Of a stretch of DNA of 55,892 nt, positions 47,777-55,892 are shown piece by piece. Under the pieces are notes generated by a model. It was not told where the DNA came from. It was given only the letters and a program-made list of their open reading frames with translations, and made no database searches. The translations under genes were made by a program, and so were the position numbers. Each line of letters opens with the position of its first letter. Position 1 is the first letter of the stretch. Source of the DNA: Zygophlyctis sp. KS116 (taxonomy: Eukaryota; Chytridiomycota); NCBI GenBank assembly GCA_054661495.1, contig BAAFSQ010000043.1, positions 1-55,892 on the forward strand, read 5' to 3'.

Positions 47777-49099
47777 TTAAAGATATAATGCTAATAAAGT
47801 AAATCCAAATTTAAAGCTTGCATCAGTCATTGAGTAGAATAATTCTGATTCTAGAAATCTGAATACAGTTAATAGTCCAAGTGTCCATGTAAGAACTAGA
47901 ATAGAAAACATCCAAAATATACTTTTTTGAATTCGAGAGATTCTAGTCTTTTTGTCAAGATCAGAGTCTAGATTTGGAATAAATTGATTCAAGTCAATCA
48001 ATATGCTTCCAATTAGAAATATTGCAAATCCTCCAAAGATTTCGCATAAAGGAGTAAATTGTCCAGATGATATAAGTAGTGATAGAATGAAAATTGGAAT
48101 TTTGAGTCTTGTGTTACTCTCTAAAGGTTTTCCTGTTCTTATGAGGGAAGAAATTTCAAGTAAACATGGTAGTGAGACATTCCAATCAATAAATCTAGCA
48201 GTCTGAATTGGAATACCTAATGGTCCATATAATTTGGGTGTAATTCCAAGATAAAGAAGAGAATATACCAATACTGAAAAACTGTTGATTCCAAAGAAAA
48301 TAATTGCTAATGTTCTTTTAAAGATTGATTTACTCATTAAATCTAATCTTAATTTTATAAAACATACAAGATTGGTATGAAAAACCAGCTCCAATACTTA
48401 AAAGACACAATGTTACTAAATTTAGAAATTTATAGTCTTACAGAGATATAATGAATTCAAAAATTCAAAATTCAAATGACTTCCTCTAAATCCGAATATA
48501 CCCATAAATACCAGAGCACAAAGTGAAGCTAAACCAAAGACTAGTCTTTTGTGAAAAATATGGACAACATCAAGTTTTGAATCAATATTGGGCGTCTTTT
48601 TAACATCAGGGATCGCATGTACAAAATCATCCCATAGTTTAGGATAGTTATTTAATAGTGAGACTGCTACAATTGGCAGTTGTTCAATCACTCTACTCTT
48701 AACTTGATCTATTTGTTTGATCACTTTTCCTTGAACTTGCTGTAATTGTTTAATCATTTTACTCTCAACGGTTTCCGGCACCTTGCGTCCTTTCAATGTA
48801 ATCATTGGGAATTTTATCCGAAATATGTTGATCCATCCCATTGTAATCCATGCGAATGGATTTAATATGTAAAACCACTGAAATGATATCCATGATATCG
48901 GATTCAATAATTTAAGTGAATATTTCTTATTTTTGCTTGATGATGCAGTTGATGCCATTGTCTTTTGACTCCAGTAAGTCAACTTGTGCCTTGATGCCGG
49001 ACATTTACAGTCTGCACACTTAATTGCCCCATCATTAGCATATTCTTGACAATCGCATGAATTACAAGCTCCTCTAAAATAAGAGTCTTTATCCTTCAT
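47777..49099 (-). CDS. Microbial-type rhodopsin with N-terminal Cys-rich extension and extra membrane segment
   Basis: Exons 49099-48442, 48415-48368 and 48342-47777 with introns of 26 and 25 nt sum to 424 codons exactly. The C-terminal ~220 residues form a seven-helix retinal protein: helix C ARFIDWNVSLPCLLEI keeps the R-x2-DW of bacteriorhodopsin R82/D85/W86, and helix G TDASFKFGF keeps D212 and retinal Lys K216 (Lys codon 47812-47810). The D96 position is not acidic, so an efficient proton pump is unlikely; a sensory or channel role is possible. The N-terminal ~200 residues contain a Cys cluster (CNSCDCQEY...CADCKCPASRH), hydrophobic Trp-rich stretches, an amphipathic helix and an additional transmembrane helix (LVFGLASLCALVFMGIFGF). 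An extra N-terminal helix recalls the enzyme-rhodopsins of blastocladiomycetes, but no cyclase domain follows. Confidence 0.75.
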
Positions 49100-49317
49100 T
49101 CGATTTGATTGTTTACTAGTTTACGCCACTGAGAGCCTCAAAACTCGTCATTCTCTCAATTGCTATTTATATAAATTCATAAAATATTCCCATTCAAGGG
49201 GAAAATTATATAGTCTGAAAAAGTACAGAATAAGTATTCAAGTGCCAAAATCACCATGCCAAAAATAAGAAATCATCAGTGAAATGCAATTAAATTTGAA
49301 TATTGACTACAGCATGC

Positions 49318-51662
49318 TTACCAATGTGTAAATGATTGGGGAGGAGGATTAAACACTTTTTGCCTTTCCTGAGAATCAGTTGGATTATATTGATTTTGAG
49401 ATTGATTGAACCATGCAGGGCTCGATTCTGAAGGGTGGTGCGTCAAGTGGAATATATTCCCTGTATTGGCAACTACATTTCCAGTTATACCTCCATGGGC
49501 TCCAGCATTTAGCCAGGGGGATACCGGATTATTTATATGAGGATTAGAGAATGTCCCACCAACAATCATGGGTGGCATCGGTCCTGGTGATGGAAGAATG
49601 TCAGGATTGACTAGAGGTGACGATACAATCTGTTTTGACCATGGGGATTCCAGAGTATTAGAAGAGCTTGGAGGCTGATGAGGCTGACCAAATCTAGTAA
49701 AACCTGGAGGTGGAGGTATAGAGAATCCTGTTTTATCAGAGAGTTGCATATTGGGAGGTGGTCTATCAACAGTATTTATACCCATCGGGGTGCCAAAAAA
49801 ATCCACAGGTGTTTGCGGAAGAGGGGGCATCCCAGTCCCACCAGGGGTAGTAAAAGCGGTGTTTTGTCGAGCTCCCATTGGGGAAGATACGAGCCCTAGA
49901 AAGGACATTGTATTAACTCCATCTGATGGAAGATCTTGGATCATCATATCATTATTTGCAGAATTTTTTACATTTCCAGACATTGGGGTTCCGCCAAACG
50001 ATTTTAAATCCTTGATTAATGAATCTGACTTGAAAGAAGAGCCCCAGAAATTTGAAGGGGAGTTGGGGGAATGCTGTTCCTTCTTTCTCCCCTTGTACAC
50101 CAAAATTTCCTGATCTTCTGATTCTTCGTCCATTTTCTGCAAAATGCTATTCAATACCGGATGTACATCTTCCAGCGTTGAGACGGGAGTGATATTTTCC
50201 TGCTCTTCAGATTTTGAAAGAACAAATTGAGGAATATCTTCACTCTTCAATATTTTCAAGCCCAGTTTCTAAAAATTAGAATAAATGATGAAAATACCGG
50301 AAACTTTTCAACTTGTAGACCTAGAAACAAGATTTGAGTTGCTCGTACTCTTTTTTCTTCTGTTGCATTTTCATTCAACTTATCCAAAGTCCAGAATGAA
50401 GCAGTAGGATCATTTGCAAAAAGAAGCCAGCCGATATTTTCAACATCTTCCCTGACCAGTTCCAAGATCAAGGGCTCTTGAAATAAAGAAGAGTATTCAG
50501 AGCAAAATCTGTTAAAAAATCCAATAATATATGGGCGAATACTATCCTTAAAAGTCTTAATGACCACATCTTCATCCATATGACTAAAAAGAAATCTAAT
50601 ATACAGTTTGAGCGCATTAAAACACAAGTCTAGCTGTTTTTGTCCATCCATAACATATTTCAAAACCATTCCCACTATTTCAACAGATAAATTCCATAAA
50701 ACCAACTGTCTTGCTTTACCCTCCTGACCAGCTAGAGATTGTAAAGCAGAGTGTGACCAAATACTTTTTAAATATCTTGACTTTATCATATTTCCCCTTG
50801 ACAAATCTTGATATAATTCATTTAAAAACAATATTTTAACCTGTAAGAAATTATCTATACTTTTTTCAATCAGTAATGAAGAATGTAAAAGTATTAAATA
50901 CTGACAAAGCGTTCCTTGGGCTGATAAATCCTTTAGACTATCTCTAGCAGCAATTTTCTTTAATAATACAACTACATTATCAAATCCAGTGCTAAAAGGT
51001 ATTGTAACACTTAAACTTTTAAAGTAGTAATCCAATGCTCCTAATTCATTCCCTTCATAACTTTCAATGACTGCGAGTTGATTGTAAGGATTCCCATTTT
51101 CTGGAAAGAGCCATATTGCCAATGTATAAAAGTTTCTAGCCAGTGACCATCTCTTTTCTCTTTTTCCATTCATGGGAACATGCAATTCTCTATATCTTGC
51201 CAAATCTCCCAGATATATTAATGATCTATGAATTGTTTTCGAGACTTTTTCTTGCAATGCAGGAGATAATGTCATTGGGACAAGGCTAAATTCCGGATCA
51301 TAGGTGTCAGAGTCGTATACATCTAACCTAGAAACTACAATTTCATTGACCCTAACCAGATTGTATGCGATGCCCCAGGCCTTGACCCAAAACAGATAAA
51401 ATTTTGTAGCGTCCGCCAAATAAACGCGAAAAGAATTGATGAGTTTCTTTTCTACCTTTAGTCGTTTTCTAAACTCTTCAATCATTCTGTAATGTCCGAC
51501 TTTCCATACCATATCCACAACTGTATCATATTCCTTTTCTAAATTTGGATTTAGACTACTGAAAGCAGCATGTACAGCTTGATTCTTTACAGTCATTAAC
51601 CAAGATATTTTGTCTAGAGTCCAGTTCTCTTCCTTTTTTAAAACTGATTTTAAATTTTGCAT
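49318..51662 (-). CDS. SMG7/EST1-family nonsense-mediated decay factor
   Basis: Two exons (51662-50298, 50268-49318), intron 29 nt, 771 aa. Residues ~1-230 form the 14-3-3-like/TPR N-terminal domain with the EST1 signature: IHRSLIYLGDLARYRE, WSLARNFYTLAIWLFPENGN and PYNQLAVIESYEGNELGALD followed by YYFKSL. The helical hairpin domain follows. Residues ~460-771 are low-complexity, Pro/Gly/Ser/Asn-rich (PPPPGF, SPGPMPP), like the SMG7 C-terminus that recruits decay enzymes. It binds phospho-UPF1 in nonsense-mediated decay; the Est1 branch also serves telomerase, so function is assigned to the family only. No PIN domain is present, excluding SMG6. Confidence 0.88.
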
Positions 51663-51783
51663 TTTCAAGATTTTTCCAAAAATTTTAGGGTTAGATTTTG
51701 AACCTAAACTGTGGATTTTAAAAGTTACTTTACTAGGATGAAATTATTTCTTCTTTATTTTTAAAATCTAATATTGTGTCTCT

Positions 51784-53121
51784 CTATGAAAATCTAGCAG
51801 TTTCCATGATTCCAGATGCGGTAATAGCTGCTTTATCATTTGCATCCATTCTGGGATCGGCTAGTAACAGTCGGACAATGTCATCATACCCTTCTTCAGC
51901 AGCAAACATAATTGCTCTATTACTCTGATCAAAAGGATTAACTCGTGGGTCTTTCAATAAAAGTTTAACAATTTCCAATCTTCCATTTCGTGCAGCTTGT
52001 ATAATTGCTGTATTTTTTCCATCTGAAGGATCCACCCTTGGATCTGCAAGTAAAAGTTTGACAACATCATCATTTCCGAATCCTGCTGCAGAAATAAGAG
52101 CAGTATTAACTTGATCTGAAGGATCTACTCTTGGGTCTTTTAATAAAAGGCGTACCAGTTCAATATTATCATTCTCGGCTGCATATTGAATGGCTAAATT
52201 AAACTGATCTGAAGGATCTACTCTTGGGTCTGTTAATAAAAGGCGTACCAGTTCAATATTATCATTCTCGGCTGCATCTATAATCAAAGAATTATCCCAA
52301 ATAGTAGGATCTACCCTAGAATCAGCTAGTATAAGTTTGAGAATATTAAAGTTTCCATGGTTTGATGCCTCTTGAAATGCATCATCAAGCAAATATGAGG
52401 CATCTAATTTGGGATTTGCAAGTAAAAGTCTAAAAATTTCTTCATTTCCATTACGAGCTGCCTCTGTAGTCAATTCTTCATTCCTTAATGATGGATATTT
52501 TTCCAAAAGATGTTTTATCATATTGAATTTTTGATAACGGAAAGCTTCAACGAAAACATCATTAGTTACTAAGCATCCTTTCTTCAAAAGCTTTTCCACT
52601 AGATTAGTATTTTCCATCAACACAGCATGAACCATAGGATTTTTGAGACCCCATTCTGAAGCTTTCCGGAAATCTATTGTAGGATTTTCCAAAATTTCAT
52701 TCATATAAGTTTTCTTCAATGGATGATCAATCGGAATTTTTAGCCAAAATGCTAGTGCCCCACTTTCGTCTGCATCAAGTCTAGCGTTATGAAATTTAAG
52801 TGAATTCAGTGATTTCCCTGATAAGGTCTTCCCTGGAGCCGGATGGGCAGAAGCAAGATTGAATGCAGACTTCCAGGGCAAATACCCCATTATTTTAGCT
52901 ATGCTATCTTGAGGAAGTATTCCAAGATTCGGGGAGATACTCTTTATTGGTTGAAGGGGAACTGCCGATGCTAGCATGAATAGTAAAATAAGAATAGAAC
53001 AAAGTATTATCATTAATTTTTTGTCCGAAAATTTGTTTAGCGCTTTACGTTTCAACTTGCGGCTAACTTGATGTTTTAGTGATTTACAGCGATTATTGAC
53101 CGGATATTGTATGAAACTCAT
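51784..53121 (-). CDS. Membrane-anchored or secreted ankyrin-repeat protein
   Basis: An intronless 445-aa protein. After ~36 basic residues comes a strong hydrophobic helix (LMIILCSILILLFMLASAVP); it is either a signal anchor or, if translation starts at the internal ATG at 53013, a signal peptide. A short segment (LPQDSIAKIMGYLPWKSAFN) resembles an F-box. From residue ~150 to 430 there are about eight to nine ankyrin repeats; the last six share the consensus AA-x3-N-x2-I-VRLLL-x-DPRVDPSD. This repeat type is abundant in amoeba-associated microbes, giant viruses and some chytrid-like fungi. Near-identical adjacent repeats show recent expansion. A host-directed role is possible but not shown. 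Confidence 0.8.
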   Translation of the reverse strand: MSFIQYPVNNRCKSLKHQVSRKLKRKALNKFSDKKLMIILCSILILLFMLASAVPLQPIKSISPNLGILPQDSIAKIMGYLPWKSAFNLASAHPAPGKTLSGKSLNSLKFHNARLDADESGALAFWLKIPIDHPLKKTYMNEILENPTIDFRKASEWGLKNPMVHAVLMENTNLVEKLLKKGCLVTNDVFVEAFRYQKFNMIKHLLEKYPSLRNEELTTEAARNGNEEIFRLLLANPKLDASYLLDDAFQEASNHGNFNILKLILADSRVDPTIWDNSLIIDAAENDNIELVRLLLTDPRVDPSDQFNLAIQYAAENDNIELVRLLLKDPRVDPSDQVNTALISAAGFGNDDVVKLLLADPRVDPSDGKNTAIIQAARNGRLEIVKLLLKDPRVNPFDQSNRAIMFAAEEGYDDIVRLLLADPRMDANDKAAITASGIMETARFS

Positions 53122-53320
53122 GTCGAAAGATATAATAGAATATCATTTCGAAATAAACTAAATCTTAAAACAAAATGATTTTTTTTTAAAAAAAGGATGA
53201 ATTGCCTTTTTTCTTTCTTCACTATCTTAAAATCAACTTGAGAAAGAAAGAACCAGTGCTCTTTGATTGAGATATTCTAATGCAGATCACAAAGAGAGTA
53301 TCGCTTTTAATTAGCCATGA

Positions 53321-54652
53321 CTAAGGAGAACTACTGGCGGAGAGCATAGAACTTGTGGTGTTTATTGTACATGAGCTATACTTATTATCTTTGACAGTTG
53401 TGCCCTTTGGGGGCTTTGGGGGGTGGTGTGCGAATCCACAAAATTTGAAATAGATTTGCATTTTGTTTTTTTTAAATCTCTGCTGGAGCTTGGTAAAATT
53501 TAGAAGTTGGTACAAGTTCATTTCACTTGGTAATGGTGGTTGATTTGTAGGCTTTGATTGAAAGAAAACTCGGAACCTGTTATTATTCTTTGAACCGATA
53601 GCAAAATGTTCAAAAGTGTCCCCCGTTGCTACATTACAGTGTTTAAGGAGAGGATGATTAATTGTGGCCTGATTTAACTTAGCACCCGCGTAACGTCCTC
53701 TGCTTCTGTAGGATATTTTATAACTGGCAAATTTAAGTCCGGCCCTTTCCGAGGGAGTACGGGTTTCGTTGGCTGGAAAACTTCTGCCATCACAGTCATA
53801 GCTTAAGTTATCATTCAGCATAGCCAAAAAACTGCTCTCGCTATCTTGATCCACATATAGTCCTGCGTCAAATTGACCTACAGGGATAGGAGAAGCAGAT
53901 GCTATAGCAGTAGATGCTGTAGCAGTAGATGCTGTTGTAGCGGTCGTAGCAGATGTAGTAATTGGAAGTGCAGGCTGGCAGATGTTTGCTCCAGAAGATC
54001 GTCGATGAATTCCTTCTGAGGAGCACAAAAATTCTTTTGCTTTAACTATATCCATTGTTGGATTTGTATTATACAAATGTCCAATTTCAATTCCATCCAA
54101 TTTTGAGTCAAATGTGCCATCTTCCATTGAGATCCATCCTCTCAAAAGATCTTGAGAATCCTTGGTTGCATTATGAGATAGTATCGCCCAATGCGTATGC
54201 AGATTTTCTTTTGTAGCTAATTGATTAGCTTCCGAATAAGAAAGACTTGACATTGAAGCAAGATTGTCTTCAAAATACTTAAGATAGCGAAACCAATTTG
54301 GATTCATTCTCTCCTTTCGAGCAGCCTCCTGCGCCGCCATGTAATTTTGTTTGGTGACACTTTGTAAAAGAGATACATGCTGTTCAATGATTAGATTCTT
54401 TAACAGAGCTGCTTTAATATCTGGATTATGATTTGTTTCCCATTCTTTCAACGCAAAATAATCATCAAGAGTTGGATTATGAAATTGACTTGCATAAAGA
54501 TCAGGAGCTGAATTGCCGTTATCTTTGGCATATTGTTTTGCAACGGCAAAAGTAGACATTTGTGCTCTTTCAGCATCCTGATTCGCCAAGACTATTGATA
54601 TCGACGAGAATACAGCATGAATAATACATAGATAGTACAGTTTCAATGACAT
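53321..54652 (-). CDS. Secreted protein of unknown function with Thr/Ala-rich linker
   Basis: An intronless 443-aa protein beginning with a clear signal peptide (LKLYYLCIIHAVFSSISIVLA). The N-terminal ~215 residues are helix-rich (KQYAKDNGNSAPDLYASQFH; YMAAQEAARKERMNPNWFRY) and end with IHRRSSGANICQP. A linker rich in Thr, Ala and Ser (~225-255) joins a second domain (~260-443) with RYAGAKLNQATINHPLLKHC and FEHFAIGSKNNNRFRVFFQS. Few cysteines. The two-domain structure with an O-glycosylation-prone linker suits an extracellular protein. No family recognised. Its neighbours are also secreted repeat proteins. Confidence 0.7.
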   Translation of the reverse strand: MSLKLYYLCIIHAVFSSISIVLANQDAERAQMSTFAVAKQYAKDNGNSAPDLYASQFHNPTLDDYFALKEWETNHNPDIKAALLKNLIIEQHVSLLQSVTKQNYMAAQEAARKERMNPNWFRYLKYFEDNLASMSSLSYSEANQLATKENLHTHWAILSHNATKDSQDLLRGWISMEDGTFDSKLDGIEIGHLYNTNPTMDIVKAKEFLCSSEGIHRRSSGANICQPALPITTSATTATTASTATASTAIASASPIPVGQFDAGLYVDQDSESSFLAMLNDNLSYDCDGRSFPANETRTPSERAGLKFASYKISYRSRGRYAGAKLNQATINHPLLKHCNVATGDTFEHFAIGSKNNNRFRVFFQSKPTNQPPLPSEMNLYQLLNFTKLQQRFKKNKMQIYFKFCGFAHHPPKPPKGTTVKDNKYSSCTINTTSSMLSASSSP

Positions 54653-54855
54653 GTTGATTTCTTAAAATTAAGAAAATTGCGGCAGGATCAGAAGACTTGT
54701 TTTGCGGCATCGTAATGCCACTCTTTCTATGAATCTCTAAATGATTTGCTCGATTGCAAAATCTAATTTAAATGCAATTTGATGGCATTCGGCCCCTTTT
54801 GAATCAGTATATCAGAATGTTTTTAGAATTTACGGTATTCAAGGCTATACTAAAT

Positions 54856-54890
54856 TCACTTGGAAACTCACTTGGAAACTCACTTGGAAA
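54856..54890 (+). repeat. Three 12-bp tandem repeats upstream of LRR gene
   Basis: The unit TCACTTGGAAAC occurs three times in a row (last copy ending in AA) and abuts an in-frame ATG at 54891. Confidence 0.85.
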
Positions 54891-54923
54891 ATGCCGCAGA
54901 ATGCCGCTTTACTCTTTTCAAAA

Positions 54924-55892
54924 ATGAAATCCACAATGAACATTTGTACTTTACTTGCTTTTCTGGCTGGATTTGCACAAGCTCAGTATGTAAACTGTAT
55001 CGAAATTTCCCAGGAGACTGGAGAAGCTCAGGAACACCCAGAGTGCTGTTGGGTTGTCCGATCTTGGCAAATGATGGGTCAAACTATTCCAAGTCACATC
55101 TCACCTACAGACAACAGTTGTTGTAGTAATTCTATGGATGGTGTGACGTGTGACCCTTCAAATACTACTGTTACTGAGCTAAATTGGATGAGTAGAGGTC
55201 TTTCAGGTTCCTTTCCCAAAGATATTGGAAATTTGATAAATTTGCAAACTCTGTAATTATTTTCTGAATTTAAACTTAAGTCTTCTTAACAGCAATCAAC
55301 TATCAGGTTCAATTCCTGCAGAGATTGGAAATTTGATAAATTTGCAAGAACTGTAATTATTTTCAAAATTTAAAATCACAGGTGGCTTCGAAATAATCAA
55401 CTCTCAGATTCAATCCCGTCATGGATTGGAAATTTGATAAATTTGCAAACATTGTAACTTTAAGCTAAATTTTAACTCAAGATATCTTTCTGGAAATCAA
55501 TTCACAGGAGAAATTCCTGAAGAAATTGAAAGATTGACTAATTTGCAAACTCTGTAATTATTTTAAAACTTAAAATGAAAGTGATCTTTCCAGCAATTCA
55601 CTCTCAGATTCAATCCCTGCTGAAATTGAAAATTTAAAAAGTTTGAAATATCTGTAATTATTTTAAAAATTAAAAATGAAAGTGATCTTTCCAGCAATTC
55701 ACTCTCAGATTCAATCCCGTCATGGATTGGAAATTTGATAAATTTGAAAACTCTGTAACTTTAAGCTAAATTTTAACTCAAGATATCTTTCTGGAAATCA
55801 ATTCACAGGAGAAATTCCTGAAGAAATTGAAAGATTGACTAATTTGCAAACTCTGTAATTATTTTAAAACTTAAAATGAAAGTGATCTTTCC
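54924..55892 (+). CDS. Secreted plant-type leucine-rich-repeat protein, one LRR per exon, 3' end cut by window
   Basis: The product begins with a signal peptide (MKSTMNICTLLAFLAGFAQA); an upstream in-frame ATG at 54891 would bury it, so 54924 is preferred. A Cys-paired cap (ECCWVV; CCSNSMDGVTCDPSN) like the LRRNT of plant LRR proteins follows, then LRRs of 24 residues (GSFPKDIGNLINLQTL, NQLSGSIPAEIGNLINLQEL). From 55281 each exon is exactly 72 nt and each intron 28-29 nt in phase 2: exons 55281-55352, 55382-55453, 55482-55553, 55582-55653, 55683-55754, 55783-55854, then partial. Seven introns in all lie in the window. Such a design allows repeats to be gained or lost without frameshift. Binding partner unknown; extracellular recognition is likely. 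Confidence 0.85.
55382..55882 (+). repeat. Duplicated exon-intron blocks in LRR gene (301-bp period)
   Basis: Two exons and two introns (55382-55581) recur 301 bp downstream (55683-55882) with few differences, mostly at the start of the first exon. The introns are copied with the exons. Exon 55582-55653 also shares its first half with exon 55683-55754. Confidence 0.9.

Noticed and set aside
47777-49099. Two separate membrane proteins with overlapping ends near 48345
   Set aside because: Splicing 48416-48441 and 48343-48367 joins them in exact frame and supplies helix A of the rhodopsin, which the downstream half alone lacks.

Overview
The window is nuclear DNA of a flagellated, spliceosomal eukaryote, most likely an early-diverging zoosporic fungus or close relative (chytrid, blastocladiomycete or aphelid grade). 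Evidence: an axonemal dynein heavy chain (DNAH6 class) and a radial-spoke head protein show a motile cilium; the small conserved protein at 6929, the MRX11-like protein, Mediator MED14, SAGA SGF73 and a Crinkler-type N-terminal domain look fungal; NDUFA13 shows that respiratory complex I is present, which argues against Rozella. TAA, TAG and TGA all act as stops, so the genetic code looks standard. The DNA is AT-rich and very compact: genes lie 11-250 bp apart, some start 42 bp apart head to head, and two convergent pairs overlap.

The dominant property is splicing. I could place 80 introns by reading-frame closure; 78 are only 24-32 nt long (GT...AG, often with a CTAAT/TTAAC-like branch site near the 3' end). 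The two exceptions are 141 nt (eIF3b) and 154 nt (fibrillarin). The first carries the C, D', C' and D boxes of a box C/D snoRNA and the second a strongly paired three-way-junction RNA. In this genome intron length therefore appears to flag a hosted RNA.

Layout. 1-665: 3' part of a secreted Ser/Thr/Lys repeat protein (minus). 1085-1157: tRNA-Lys(UUU). 1708-13283: dense housekeeping block (eIF3b, RSPH4A, a GGQ release factor, SGF73, a small conserved protein, RAS, fibrillarin, seryl-tRNA synthetase, PI31, NDUFA13, mitochondrial phosphate carrier). 13396-18562: two coiled-coil proteins, one with an exact 393-bp internal duplication, then ALG13. 18803-31792: DNAH6. 32305-33420: a Crinkler-type gene that looks interrupted. 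33463-46643: a coilin-like protein, an MRX11-like protein, MED14, UBE2W, a DENN protein with an internal C1-like zinc finger, a PIAS/Siz SUMO ligase, CNOT2. 46783-51662: an atypical kinase, a microbial-type rhodopsin with an unusual N-terminal extension, SMG7. 51784-55892: accessory end with a membrane or secreted ankyrin protein, a secreted protein of unknown function and a secreted LRR protein in which each 72-bp exon encodes one 24-residue repeat.

How it fits together: the core genes serve translation, RNA processing, transcription, mitochondria and cilium; the flanks hold secreted repeat proteins and a Crinkler domain, consistent with (but not proof of) a parasitic or host-associated life. 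A TGACGTA/TACGTCA heptamer recurs in short intergenic gaps and may be a shared promoter element.
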